Shown here in pieces: positions 1 through 12,631 of a DNA stretch of 64,000 nucleotides. The DNA lies in the NCBI GenBank assembly GCA_963383645.1, contig OY726565.1, positions 35,693,529-35,757,528 of the forward strand, written 5' to 3'. Made by a program: the position numbers and the translations under genes. The DNA is from Muscardinus avellanarius (lineage: Eukaryota; Chordata; Mammalia; Rodentia; Gliridae). How positions within the stretch are numbered: position 1 is the stretch's first letter; each line of letters starts with the position of its first letter. The notes below the pieces were generated by a model that searched no databases, was not told the DNA's origin, and saw only the letters and a list, made by a program, of their open reading frames with translations.

Positions 1-3000
1 CCTCACCAGCATCTGTTGTTTGTGTTTTGAATGATTGCCATTCTAGTTGGAGTTAGGTGAAATCTCAGGGTAGTTTTGATTTGCATCTCTCTGATTGCCA
101 GTGATGTTGAACATTTTTTCATGCATTTATTGGCCATTTGAATTTCTTCTTTTGTGAAGTGTCTATTTAGTTTGTTTGCTCATTTTGTTATTGGACGCTT
201 TGTTTTCTTAGTGTTGAGTTTCTTGAGTTCTCTATATATTCTAGATATTAGTCCTCTATCAGTGGTATAGGTGGCAAAAATCTCCCATTCTGTTGGCTCT
301 CAACTGAGGTTCTTGATAGTTCCCTTTGCTGAACAGAAGCTCTTGAGTTTCATGCAATCGCATATATTGATTCTCCTTTTAATTTGTTATGCCTTTGGGG
401 TCTTGTTGAAAAAATGTTTATCTATCCCTATGTGTTGCAGTGTTGGACCTAAGCCCTCTTCAAGGAGCTTCAAGGTCTCTGGTTTAGTTTCCAAGTCTTT
501 GATCCATCTTGAATTGACTTTTGTACAGGGTGAGAAAGTGGGATTAATTTCCAATTTTCTGCATATGGTTAACCAGTTTTGCCAACACCATCTGTTGAAC
601 AGGCTATCTTTTTCCAGTGTATGTTTTTGGCCCCTTTGTCAGAAATCAATTGGCTGAAAGTTTGTGGACTTGTTTCTGGGTCTTCTATTCTACTCCATTT
701 GTCTATATATCTGTTTTTGTGCCAGTACCATGCTGTTTTTATTACAATGGCTTTGTAGTATAGTTTAAAGTCAGGTATTGTGATTCCTCCTGCGTGGTTT
801 TTGTTGCTGATAACTACCTTGGCTATTCTGGGCTTTTTGTTATTCCAGATAAATTTAAGGACTGATTTTTCTATGTCTGTGAGGAATGATATTGGTAGTT
901 TAATGGGCATTACATTAAATCTGTAGATCACTTTTGGGAGGATGGCCATTTTAAGGATATTTATTCTGCCAATCAATGAACATGGAACATCCTTCCTGCT
1001 TCTAAGATCTTCTTCGATTTCTTTTTTCAGTGTTTTTATAATTTTCTTTGTAGAGATCTTTTACCTCCTTGGTCAAGTTTATTCCCAGGTATATTTTTTT
1101 TTTGTGGGAAATCCTGAGGGGAAGTGTTTTCTGAATTTCTTTTTCAGTGGATTTATGGTTGGTGTACAGGAAAGCTTCTGATTTTTTAAGATTGATTTTG
1201 TATCCAGATACATTGCTGAATTTGTTGATCAGTTCTATAAGCCTTTTGGATGAGTTTGTTGGGTTTTCTAAATATAGTATCATGTCATCTGCAAATAGTG
1301 AAAGTTTGAGTTCTTCTTTTCCGGAATATTTTTACTCCTTTGATTTCCTTTTCTTGCCTTATTGCTCTGGCTAGAGTCTCTAGTACTATATTGAAGAGAA
1401 GTGGTGATAATGAACATCCTTGTCTCATTCCAGTTGTTAGGGGGAATTCTTGAAGTTTTTCCCCATTTAATATGATGTTGGCAGTGGGCTTATTGTAGAT
1501 TGCCTTTATGATGTTGAGATATGTTCCTTCTATTCTAATTCTCTGCAGTGTTTTTATCATAAATAGATGTTGAATTTTATCAAATGCTTTCTCAGTTTCT
1601 ATTGAAATGATCATGTGATTTTTGTCTTTGATTCTGTTTATATGATGAATTACATGGATTGATTTTCGTATATTGAACCAGCCTTGCATCCCTGGGATGA
1701 ACCCTACCTGGTCATGGTGAATGATTTTCTTGATGTGGTTTTGAATGCGTGTTGCTAATATTTTGTTTAATAATTTTGCATCAAAGTTCTTCAGAGATAT
1801 ATGCCTGTAGTTTTCCTTCCATGAACTGTCTTTATTCGGTTTGGGTATTAGTGTGATATTGGCTTCATAGAATGTATTTGAGAGAGTCCCAGTTTTTTCT
1901 ATTTCATGAAATAGTTTGAGTCGTATTGGGGTTAGCTCTTCTATAATGGTTTTATAGAATTCACTTGGGAAACCATCTGGTCCTGGGCTTTTCTTTGATG
2001 GTAAGCTCTTTATTGCTGTTGCAATCTCTGATAATTATTGGTTGGTTTAAGTGTTCTATATCTTCTTGACTCAGTTTAGGAAGGTTGTATTTATCTAGGA
2101 AGTTGTCTATTTCCTTCAGATTTTCCATTTGTTGGAGTATAGTTTTTCAAAGTAGTTTCTGAAAATCCTCTGCATTCTACACTGTCAGTAGTAATGTCTC
2201 CTTTTTCATCTCTTATCTTCATAATTTGGGTTGATTCTCTCTTTTTTTTTAGTTAGGCTGGCTAGTGGTTTATCAATCTTGTTAATTTTTTCAAGAAACC
2301 AGCTTTTGGTTTTGTTGATTTTCTGTATTGTTTTTTTTTATTCTCTATTTGGTTAATTTCTGCTCTAATTTTAATAATTTCCCATCTTCTGCTGGCTTTG
2401 GGGTTCAATTGTTCCTGCTTTTCAAGGGCTTTGAGGTGTGTCGTTAGGCTATTTATTTAAAGATTTTGTTTTTCTTATGTGAGTGCTCAGTGCTATATAT
2501 TTTCCTCTTAATACTGCCTTCAAAGTGTCCCAGAGCTTTTGATATGTTGTATCTTTATTTTCATTTGTTTCTAGAAATTTCTTGATTTCACCTCTTACAT
2601 CTTCTATGACCCATTCTTCATTCAGAAGTGTGGTGTTCAGTCTCCACATGTTTATGTTGTTTCTCTGGGTCTTCTTATAGTTGATTTCTAGTTTCATTCC
2701 ATTATGGTCTGAAATGACACAGGGAAGTACGTAACATTTTTTAAATTTGCTAGTGCTCATTTTGTGTCCCAGGATGTGATCTATTTTGGAGAAGGTTCCG
2801 TGAGCAGCTGACAAAAATGTAACCTCTGCTGTAGTTGGGTGAAATATTCTATATGTGTCCAACTGGTCCATTTGTTTAATGGTGTTCTTTAGTTCTGAGG
2901 CATCTTTACTGACCCTTTGTCTGGAAGAGCGGTCTAGTATTGTGAGAGCTGTGTTGAAGTCTCCCAGTATTATTGTGTTGGGATTTGTGTGACTTCATGT

Positions 3001-3182
3001 CACAAAGAGTTTATAAAAGTAGCTGCACCTATGTTTGGGGCATAGATGTTGATTATTGTTATTTCCTTTTACCAGTAAAATATGACCTTCTTTGTCTCTT
3101 CTAATAAGTTTGGGTTTGAAGTCTAACTTGTCTGATATCATAGTTGCTACTCCTGCTTGTCTTCGAGTACCATTAGCATGGA
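1..3182 (-). pseudogene. L1 ORF2 remnant (endonuclease / reverse transcriptase), frameshifted
   Basis: ORF2p nicks target DNA and reverse-transcribes L1 RNA. Open segments on the minus strand include 2995-3182 (central endonuclease), 2449-2871 (endonuclease C-terminus and linker, with '[15 protein letters not shown]'), 1285-1689 (RT palm/fingers, with '[18 protein letters not shown]'), 1002-1283 (thumb, just after FADD) and 569-976 (C-terminal region with '[11 protein letters not shown]'). The first roughly 70 endonuclease residues are missing. Each segment is in a different frame from the next, so no full ORF2p can be made. Confidence 0.9.
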
Positions 3183-3759
3183 TTAAGATTCTCTGCTTGG
3201 CTTCTACATTGGTCATTTTGACAATTATGTGGTGTGAGGATCCTTTTCTCCGATCTGTCTAATGGGAGTTCTATAAGTTTCCTGGACCTGTGTATCGACC
3301 TCTTGCTCTGTTTGGAAAATTGTATGCTATTACTTCCTTGAAGAGATTGTTGATCCCTTTGGTTTCACCTTCTTTTCCCTCCTCTATTCCAATTATTCTT
3401 AGGTTAGCTCTCTTAAAATGGGCCCATATTTCTTCAATGTCAAATTCCTGCTGTCGGATTTTTTCTTTTCTAAATTAGAAACTATGCGTTCACTTTTGGA
3501 GTGATCATCTTCTAGGAGTGAGATTCTATTCTCCATATGGTCTAATCTGTTGTTTATACTTTGAATTGAGGCCTTTATTTCACTTATTGCATCCTTTATC
3601 TCTTTTTGACTTTCTCTGAATTCTTTTCAAAAGTCCTCTATTATTTCTAAAGTTATTTTCCTGATTTGATCTTCTAGAGATCTCTGGATTTCTGTGTTAT
3701 CTGGTTCTGATGTTGTGGGATTGTGGGCATTCCCTGCTCCATTGTTATTTCTTTCCCAT
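3183..3759 (-). pseudogene. L1 ORF1 remnant (coiled-coil part only)
   Basis: An ATG at 3757-3759 (minus strand) starts a product beginning MGKK, typical of L1 ORF1p, the trimeric RNA-binding chaperone of the L1 particle. The following stretch reads as a heptad-rich coiled coil ('SEIKASIQSINNRLDHMENR'), with in-frame stops early and after 'REL'. The RNA-recognition and C-terminal domains are missing: the sequence jumps near 3183 directly into the ORF2 endonuclease in an open frame. Confidence 0.8.
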
Positions 3760-3839
3760 GATTTCAGAAGTTTGTGCCTTCTCTGTGTTCTTCCCTGGGT
3801 CACTATGAGTTCACTTAAGGTGCTCTAGATCTCGGGTCT

Positions 3840-5056
3840 GTGGTATCTCAGTCACCACTACTCCTTTACTGTGTTGTATCGCAGAGTCTCAGACCCAGGG
3901 AGTCAATCGAGGCTGCTTTAGACCACGGGGGGGTGCTAGGTTGGGCGTTCTCCAGTGGGGAGTTGTGCCTATGCTGTGATATCTCTGCCATCGCCACTCC
4001 CCTACTGGGTTGGACTGCTAAAATCTCTGACCCAGGGAGATTATCTGCACAAGTCTCTGAGAGTGCAGTACTGGGATTTCTCCTTTAGGGGATGCAATCT
4101 GACTCACGGTTGTTGAGTGTGCTGATGGAGCTGTAGTGGACTCAGTGAATTTGCTGCTGCCGCCATTGGCAATATGGCACTACTGCCCCGCCCTCAGCCG
4201 TGAGACTGGCGTATTTTTTCTCTGGTTTTGAGCTCCACTCTTTGTCCCTGCTGGGTGTGCTGAGCCCGGCCCTTGGGAGCTTTAGACATTTCTTGCGCCT
4301 AAAAAACTGCTGACTGCAGCCCGGCTGCTCTGCAACTGCTCACCTCGGCTCACTGTCCACCCCTCCTTTCTGGAGCCTGGTGGCTGGTTGAGTGCGTTGG
4401 TCTGGGGCCATCTGGTGCACTCACCGCTGCCGCCAGCAGTAATGCGCTGATGCTGTGTCCTCAGCTATGAAAGTGGCATAGTTCTTCTCTGATTTTGAGC
4501 TCCCCTTTGAGTCCCTGCAGGGTGTGTTGAGTCAGGCCCTTGGGAGCTTTAGACGCTCCTTGTGCCAAAAAAAACTGCTGACTGCTGCCCAGCTGTTTAG
4601 CAACTGCTCACCTCGGCTCGCTGTCCACACCTCCTCTCTGGAGCCTGGTGGCTCATTGAGTGCGTTGGTCTTAAGCTGTCTGGTGAACTCACCGCTGCCG
4701 CCAGCAGTAAGGCGCTGCTGCTGCGTCCTAAGCCATGAGGCCGGCGTACTTCCTCTCTGGATTTGAGCTCTGTTCTGAGTCTCCCTCCTCTCTGGAGCCT
4801 GGTGCTGCGAGGGTAGATGGAGCCAGCACCGCTCTGTGCTGCAGCTCTGGCCGTGCCACTGCGGGCTGGTTTCTTTCTGGTGTCTCGTTTTTCCAGCCCT
4901 CTTTTTCTCTGTCCCTTGTATTTACAGTTTTTATTTCTTTGCTGATGGTGTTTTCTGATTCTGAAAGGAGCTGGTTTTGTGGTAATAAAGATCGATTTTT
5001 AGCGGGACTCGTAAGAGCCACTTTTTTCGGTCGCCATCTACCCGGAACCCCCATAC
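3840..5056 (-). promoter_or_regulatory. L1 5'UTR with tandem promoter monomers
   Basis: A GC-rich block in AT-rich surroundings at the 5' end of the minus-strand L1. Two kinds of tandem repeat are visible. Units of about 267 bp start at 4208, 4475 and 4743 (each beginning 'ggc' then a 't-c-tctctg-tttgagctc' core), the last one truncated and a partial one before 4208. A shorter duplication of about 136 bp has copies beginning near 3840 and 3976, both containing 'tctctgacccagggag' or a near match. By analogy with the monomeric 5'UTRs of mouse L1 these are probably internal RNA polymerase II promoter units; that role is inferred. Confidence 0.75.
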
Positions 5057-5289
5057 TAATCTTAATAACATGATTCTAAACTGATGGACTATTGAACTGA
5101 CTCATTTTTTAGTTTTGTACATATTCCATCTTGTGTGAAGACTGTGAATGCTGTAGGTATGTAATTGCTGAAAAGTATATGCATTAAATTTGAAGGTTGA
5201 GGTGCTTGAACCCTATCTTTTAAAAATCTTATCAAGCTGTAGTGTCGAGGATTCAAAATAGCAGCTGCAGGACACAGCACATCTCATAA
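5057..5289. other. Short spacer between two L1 copies
   Basis: AT-rich sequence between the 5' end of the minus-strand L1 and the approximate 5' end of the plus-strand L1. I see no gene or repeat here, and the boundary of the second L1 is uncertain. Confidence 0.4.
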
Positions 5290-6629
5290 GCTAACACAAA
5301 TAAATTCCAACTATCGAGAAAGCAGCGCCTAGACAAGGAAAATAAATACAGTTTATAGACCAAAACAGAAACAGGAACCATGGCAGAAGGAATCCAATAA
5401 CTCTGAACTGGGGGATCAATTGCAAAAACCCTGAGTACACAACAAACCTACACTGGACTGGCTGACAGTGCCATCACGGGCCATGTGCCCAAACCACGAG
5501 TCCCAGTGTGGCAGTCTCAAAAAATCCACTTAAATAATCCAAGCACTTGAAACTGGCCATAGAACTCCAACATCTTAAGTATCGATTGGCACCTTAGCCA
5601 GAATCCCGTGTGCTCACCAAAGGTGGGATCCTCAGCAGCACAACCCTTTAGAGATCAAGAAGAACTGTGTGTGCCTAGGAAAGCCTAGGGATCCAGCAGC
5701 ACAGCGAGCCTTCCAGTGACCCAGACAAGGGTAGCCAGGTAGTCATGGGTGCCCAAAGGGATCCAGCGGGCTAGTCCAGATAGAACCTCCAAAAACACAG
5801 AAAAATGCTCAAAGCATGGTACCTGCACAAAGTCACAGGGGGGTGTGCCAAGTCTATATTAGACAACCTCTGCACAAAGCTGTTAGAGGTGAGAGTGGAT
5901 CACTCAGAGACTGGTTCAAAAGCTGACAATAGGGTAAAGAACAAATAAGTGACACTGGAATATACTCCAGAATCTACCAGTTATCAGACATATAATACTA
6001 TATGGGACCAGCCCCATATTTGTAAATTAGTAGAACTTATTTTGTTTGCTTGTTTTTGTTTTTGTTCTGTTTTATTTTCTTTTTCCTTTTCTTTCTTTTA
6101 TTTAGGGTTTTTACTGGTTTGGTTGTTTGTTTTGCTTTGTTGTCTCATACGGTTGCTGGTTCTTATTTTATTTTATGTTTGTCCTTTAATTTCTTTTTTC
6201 CTTTTATTTTCTCTGTCTTATTCCTTTTTTTATTTTTTTTATTTTTTTTGTTCTCCAAGTATAATTGTTAGCTTCGTATCTTGTTTTCTTACTTTATTAG
6301 TGTTTATTTGCTCCTATCCCCCATTACTTTTACAAACTTCCTCACACTACCCTATTTACTCTCTGTTTTCAAGAATTTTATTGTATCTCTTTTACTGTAT
6401 CTCTGAGTTTAATATTCAAGGTATTTTACATCTCCATAATTAAATACTCTACTAGCTACAAGAGTCCTACTATCTAACCTCTCATTCTCATCCAGATACT
6501 ACCTTATTACACTTATATTCGTACTCAACCTAATCATATCCTCTACCTTACCCAAATCCTGTACCCATCACCATGGCTCCTTCCCCAATACCCAACTCTC
6601 ACCATTGGAAAAAGCACTGCTTAACTGCT

Positions 6630-7560
6630 GACACCTATAAATTCTTACCGCTAAGACTGGATAAAACTTAATACCAAAAACAATGAGAAGACATGAGAAA
6701 AACAGGCCTGAGAACCTTAAAAATACGAGAACAAGAAATAGTGAAGAGACAACAAAAATTATGCATACTGACATACAAGAAATGCAGGAACTGGAGTTCG
6801 GAAAACTGATCTTCAATTTCGTATAAGTCTACAAGAAACGAAAGAGGAAAAAGAAACCCTAAGAAAGAATCAGAAAGAGGTCTGGAATGAAAGAATCAAA
6901 AAAATGAAATGAAGACAGCAATATAAAGAAATTCTGGAAGATTAGATAAAAGGGAAATAGAATATCACTGTTAGAAGACAGTTCATTCAAAACTGAAAAC
7001 ACAGTCAACAACATACAGAAGTCATTACAGCAACAAAACCTAAACATCCAACACATATGGTACAATATGAAACATCCTAACTTACAGATAAAAGGCATTG
7101 AATAAGGGATAGAGGTACAGACCAAGGGCACTCACAATCTCTTCAAAGAAATAATTTCAGAGAATTTTCCAAACAAGGAAAGAGACTTGGATCTTCAGTC
7201 CAGGAGACATACAAAACACCATTAAGCTAAGGTCAAAGAAGGATGTCCCCATGCCATAACATAATCAAAATGAGCAACATAGAGGTCAAGGAAAGAATCT
7301 TAAAAGCAGTAAGAACAAAAGAACGGGTGACATATAGAAGCACAACAGTAAAAATCACCCAGACTATAGAAACCAAGTAATGAATGCCAATAAAGATTGG
7401 TATGATGTGAACCAGACCCTGGAAGAAAACAACTTCCAACCAAAACTGCTATATCCAACAAAACTATTATTCAAAATTGAAGGAAAAATAAAAGTATTTC
7501 AAGATAAGCAGAATCTCAAAAAATTCATGAATCCAAAGGCAACACTAGAGAAAATACTTT
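6630..7560 (+). pseudogene. L1 ORF1 remnant
   Basis: Degraded ORF1. The clearest piece is 7380-7560, which encodes the conserved C-terminal end ('NNFQPKLLYPTKLLFKIEGK', then a 'DKQNLKKFM' helix). The part before it is broken by stops, but reads as ORF1 in pieces ('caaagaaataatttcagaga' and following). Confidence 0.75.
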
Positions 7561-7681
7561 AAAAAATAATCCATAAAAAAGAAAAAAGAGACTTCAGAAC
7601 CAGAGAAGAGATAAAGTATATCAGCAGAGCATCTAAGTAAAGAAGAAATAACAGGATAGCAAACAGAAGATAGAACACAAA

Positions 7682-10620
7682 ATGACAGGAAACAAATTTC
7701 TTATTTCAATAATAACTCTCAATGTCAAAGGACTTAACTCACCAATCAAAAGACATAAACTGGTAATGTGGATTAAAAAACATAATGCAAATATATGCTG
7801 TTTGCAAGACACTCATAACCTTACATCCAAAGACATTCACAGACTGAAAGTGAAAGGATATAAAAAGATATACAATGCTAATGGAAACCAAAAATGGGCA
7901 GAGGTAGCAATGCTGATATCCAACAAAATAGTCTTTAAGTGAAAATACATCAGAAGAGACAAAGCAGGGCACTTCTTTTTGTTAAAAGGAACAATCCTCC
8001 CAGAATATATAATGATAGTAAATGTTTATGCCCCAAATGTGGGGGCAGCCACATTTGTAAAACAAACCCCTCTGGACATCAGATCTCAAATAGACCCAAC
8101 TACAATTAATATTGGGAGACAACACATTTCAAACCTAGAAAGACTACAACAGTCTAATCCCAAAGCCAGCAAAGGCAGGAAATTACTAAAATCAGAGCAG
8201 AAATAAATGAAATAGAGATCAAAAAACAATTCAAAGCATCAACAAAACAAAAACTGGTTCTTTGAGAAGATTAATAAGATTGACAAACCCCTGGCCAATT
8301 TAACCAAAAGAAAAATAATGAAATTCAATAATTAAAATCAGAAATGAAAAAGGAGACATCACCACAGATAGTGAAGAAATTCAAAGGATTATCAGAAACT
8401 GTTTTGAAAATTTATTCTCCAACAGACTGGAAAACATGGAAAACATTGATAGATTTCTAAGCACATATAACCTACCTAAACTGAACCAGAAGGACATAGC
8501 AAATTGAAACCAATCATTACCAAGCAAAGAAATAGAAACAGCAATAAATATTCTGCCATCAAATAAAACCCCAGGCCCTAATGGGTTTCCAGCCAAATTA
8601 TACAAAAACTTCAGTGAAGAAGTAACACCAATACTTCACAAACTGTTCTGGGAAACTGAAAGAGATTGAAGTCTCCCAAATTCCTTCTTTGAGGCCAGTA
8701 TCACAATAATCCCCAAACCCAGTAATGATACCTCAAAAAATGGAAAATTACAGATAAATATCCTTGATGAACATAAATGCAAAATTTCTAAATAAAATGC
8801 TAGCCATATGTATTCAAAACAATATCAAGCAAATTGTACATCGTGACCAAGTTGGTTTCATCCCAGAGAAGAAAGGCTGTTTCAACACATGCAAATCAAT
8901 ACATGTTTTTCACCATATATATAGAACTAAGAACAAAAAACACATGCTGCAAAAGCATTTGACAAAATCTAACACCCATTTATGTTAAAAAAACACTGGA
9001 GAAAATTGGAAAGAAAGAATGTATTTCAACATCATTAAGTCAATATACAATAAACCCAAAGCTACATCATACTGAATGGGGAAAAACTGCAAGATTTTCC
9101 TCTAAAATCAGGAACACGACAAGGATGCCCACGATCACCATTCCTTTCCAATATAGTCCTCAAGACTGGCCACAGCAATAAGACAAGAGAAGAAAATCAA
9201 AGGAATTATATTAAGAAGAGAAAAATTAAAACTATCCTCATTTGCAGATAACATGATCCTTTTTCTAGAAGACCCAATGAATTCAACCAAAAGACTACTG
9301 GAGCTGATTAACCAATTCAGCAAAGTAGCATGTTGCAAAAATCAACCTAAAGAAATCAGTTGCTTTTCTTTTTGCCAACAATGAATACACAATGAAAGAA
9401 ATAAAGAAAACAATCCCATTCACTGTAACCTCAAAACCAATAAAATACCTAGGAATAAACCTAACCAAAGATGTAAAAGACATGTATAATGAAAACTATA
9501 AAACATTAAAGAAAGAAATTGAAGACCTTGGAAGATGGAACTATTTCCCTTGCTTATGAATAGGCGGAATAAATATCATCAAAATGGCCATTCTGCCAAA
9601 ACTGATCTATAGATTCAATGCAATCCCTATTAAATACCGACATTCTTCATAGACCTAGAAAAATCAATCATTAACTTTACATAGAGAAAGAAAAGACCCA
9701 GAATAGCCAAAGCAATTCTCACCAATAAGAATCACGCAGGAGGCATCACAATCCCAGTCTTCAAATTATACTTTAGAGCAATAGTAGTAAAAACAGTATG
9801 GTACTGGCACAATAACAGGTATACTGACCAGTGGAATAGAATAGAAGATACAGAAACAAATTCACGCACCTATACTCAATTGATCTTTGACAAAGGGACA
9901 AAACTTTTACCCTGGAGAAAAGACAGCTCTTTCAATAAATGGTGCTGGGAGAACTGGTTATCCATTTGTAGAAAGAAGAAACTAAATTCTTACCTCTCAT
10001 CATGCACAGGAATCAACTTGAGATGGATCAAAGATTTAGAAATTAGACCAGAGATTGTGAAGTTATTAGAGGAGGGCATAGGCTCAACAATACAACATAT
10101 AGGCACAGGCAGTAACTTTCTCAACAAGACCTCCAAAGTGCAAGAAATTAAAGCAATAATTAACAAGTGGGATGATATCAAACTAAAAAGTTTCTTCTTA
10201 TCAAAGGAAACCACCAAGAAACTAAAGAGGAAGTCTACAGAATGGGAGAAGATCTTTACCAGCCACCATTCTGATAGAGGCCCAATATCCAGAATGCACA
10301 AAAAGCTCAAAAGAATCTACACTAGCAAAACAAAGAACCCAATCAAGAAATGGGCAACTGAACTGAATAGACACTTCACAAAAGAAGAGATACAAATGGC
10401 CAATAGATACATGAAAAGATGTTCTACATCATTAGCCATCAGGGAGATGCAAATCAAAACTACACTGAGATTCCATCTAACCCCAATCAGAGTGGCAAGC
10501 ATAAAGAAATCAAATAACAAGAAATGCTGGCGAGGATGTGGGGAAAGAGGAACTCTTTTACACTGTTTGGAAATGCAAACTAGTTCATCTGCTATGGAGA
10601 TCAGTGTAGAGATTCCTTAG
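7682..10620 (+). pseudogene. L1 ORF2 remnant
   Basis: The start at 7682 gives the canonical endonuclease N-terminus ('ISIITLNVKGLNSPIKRHKL', 'CCLQDTH'). After 'NVYAPNV' (about 8030) the sequence jumps near 8125 to the linker ahead of the RT ('QQSNPKASKGRK'), so about 200 endonuclease residues are gone. RT segments follow between 8340 and 9300 with many stops. The longest open piece, 9880-10620 (246 codons), is the C-terminal region, with '[17 protein letters not shown]' and the terminal cysteine motif region '[14 protein letters not shown]'. Not functional. Confidence 0.88.
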
Positions 10621-11237
10621 AAAACTGGGAATGGATCCACCATATGATCCAGCTTTACCACTCCTGTGTATCTTTCCAAAGGGGTTGAAATCAGAGAACT
10701 ACAGTAACATATTACCCATGTTCATAGCAGCACAAGCACAATTCGTAATAGCCAAAATATGGAACCAACCTAGGTCTCCATCACCAGATGAATGGATGGC
10801 AAAATTATGGAACTAACACAATGGAATTCTATTCAGCAATAAGGAAGAAAAAATCATGTAATTCGCAAGAATAAGGAAAGACCTGGAGAACATTATGTTA
10901 AGTGAGATCAGCCAAGCACAGAAAGAGAAGTAACATGTTTTTTTCTAATATGCTCAAACTAGGGAGTATTAGGGATATCAGAGGGACTCCAGACAATAGA
11001 GGAGAAATCTCATCAAAGCTAGAATGAAAGGCTAGAAGAGGAAGAAGACTGATGTTGATTACTGATGGAGCTACATCTGAAATTGTGTAAAAATATAAAT
11101 ATAGCATGGTGAACGTGGACACTGATTGTTGGGAAGGGGGAAAGTGAAGGGGGAGGCTACCAAGCATAGTCTGAATGTATTCTATTTTCAATATGTTTCA
11201 CATAAACATAAAAAAGTAATAAAATAAAATAAAAACC

Positions 11238-11911
11238 TTATCAATATTTTTACCACTACTAGATTTCTCATAAAGTCAGTAGCTGAGTAAGAATAACTGA
11301 AATAAACACTAAGTGCTTTAAGACTAATGTATATCTTCAGTAAATATAATATATTTCTAACCACTACCACTCAAAAGTATATTTCAACAAAGCTTAACTA
11401 TACAAAGTTATTTTAAATAGACACTTATTTTCTAAAAAGAACTTAAAGAGGCATGTTGACCTACTGTATTGTCCTTAATAAAATTAACAGTTAAAATTGA
11501 GAGGATAAAAGGAAAAATTATAAATAAAAGTAACTGTTTTTGAATTCCCTTATTCTTTCCATGCATGTGTACTTGAGAAACTGTTTTTTCTTAATTTCCA
11601 AGCAACTGATCCATGTTAAACATTATATTCTAATTCATTCAACATACTTTCCTTTAAAATCACTGCATAAACTTTGGTGTTTCAAAATTTTAGTTTTCCC
11701 CTAAAAAAAATTACAGTTCCAAATTATCTGAAATTCCTCCCATTGAGTTGCAAAATCCAGAAAATCCATGTTTCTTTTTCTTGAAGCTGGATGGATTGTG
11801 ACTAGTCAGTCAAGAATCCCTTGGAGTAATGCTATGGAAATCTCAAAGATAGGTAATAATACTTACACTGGTTAAATTAAATAAGGTTTCATCTCACTGT
11901 GAAACCAGATT
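11238..11911. other. AT-rich DNA, no feature seen
   Basis: No gene, SINE or L1 signature recognised. Confidence 0.5.
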
Positions 11912-12366
11912 TAAAAAAAATATGGGACACACACACACAATGGAATTTTACTCAGTCATAAAGAAGAACAAAATTATGCCAGTTACAGGGAAATTGATGG
12001 AACTGAAGAATATTGAGTGAAGTGAAATTGGTCAGCCACAAAAAGTGAAAGGTTGTTGTTCTCACTCATGTGGAATCTAGAGAGAAATTGGGACTCAGGA
12101 GGGACTCCAGACAAAGAAGGGGAAATCTTAGTGATGGAGGGGACATCAGAGATGGGAGGGGGAGGAAGACTTGAAGAAGGAAACACTTCAATGGACATGA
12201 TGTACATATACTAACTTATTAAAGCCAATTATTGCTGAGCAAAGAAAGTGAGGAGGAAGAGAGAGTGGAATGTGTATTGTAGGAGGGTTCAATGAGTGCT
12301 GCATACATGTATGCTTCTAACACCCTGAACTTCATCACAGTGTATGATTACAATGCACCACTTAAG
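11912..12366 (+). mobile_element. L1 3' end (5'-truncated copy)
   Basis: Starts in the terminal part of L1 ('cacaatggaattttactcag') and runs through the 3'UTR ('gaaattgggactcaggaggg', 'atggacatgatgtacata') to a short AATAAA-type tail. No coding potential. Confidence 0.8.
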
Positions 12367-12378
12367 AATGAATAAAAG

Positions 12379-12579
12379 AAGCTGTGCGTGGTGGCACATG
12401 CTTGTAATCCCAGTGCCTCGGAGACTAATATAGGAGGATCACACAGGTTTGAAGCCCGCCTCAGTTACTTAGTGAGGCTCTCAGCAACTTAGTGAGAACC
12501 TGTTTCCAAATAAAGTATAAAATTGGTCTGGGAGTTTAGCCAGGAGGTAGAAAAAGCCCCTGGGTTTCAACCCTAGTAC

Positions 12580-12610
<31 letters not shown>

Positions 12611-12619
12611 GGAAAAAAA
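12379..12619 (+). mobile_element. 7SL-ID composite SINE, intermediate type, with (CA)n tail
   Basis: The 7SL-like left part ('gtgcgtggtggcacatgctt') is joined to an ID-like right part ending 'ccctagtacc' at 12580, then a pure (CA) tract 12581-12607 and an A-rich tail. It is flanked by a perfect 12 bp duplication 'aatgaataaaag' (12367-12378 and 12620-12631). The middle is of the long type while the ID part has the 'ggtctggga' form, so it is intermediate between the two main SINE types here. Confidence 0.9.
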
Positions 12620-12631
12620 AATGAATAAAAG

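Larger units (their letters stand above)
1..5056 (-). mobile_element. LINE-1 (L1), minus strand, 3' end cut by the window edge
   Basis: Read on the minus strand, this is one L1 from its 5' end near 5056 to the C-terminal part of ORF2 at base 1. It has a GC-rich 5'UTR (about 3800-5056), an ORF1 remnant, and ORF2 endonuclease, RT and C-terminal segments. The FADD catalytic motif of the RT is readable near 1284-1300. Frameshifts break the frame at several points, and a deletion fuses ORF1 to the endonuclease near 3183. The 3'UTR and poly(A) lie left of the window, so the target-site duplication cannot be checked. It is a dead copy but, with its long open segments, not very old. Confidence 0.93.
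5290..11237 (+). mobile_element. LINE-1 (L1), plus strand, near full length but decayed
   Basis: An L1 5'UTR-like region (about 5290-6600, ending in a long T-rich tract at 6050-6260) is followed by ORF1 and ORF2 remnants and a 3'UTR ending in 'taataaaataaaataaaa' near 11237. The 3'UTR holds the usual 'atggaattctattcagcaat' motif at about 10821. The copy is far more diverged than the L1 at 1-5056. It has also lost the C-terminal half of its endonuclease, at a deletion near 8125. The left boundary is approximate. Confidence 0.85.

Noticed and set aside
4735..5073. Open frames on both strands in a GC-rich block, possible CpG-island gene
   Set aside because: The block is the L1 5'UTR promoter array.
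5949..6443. 164-codon open frame very rich in Phe and Leu
   Set aside because: Translation of the T-rich part of an L1 5'UTR; looks like a membrane protein only because of TTT/TTC codons.
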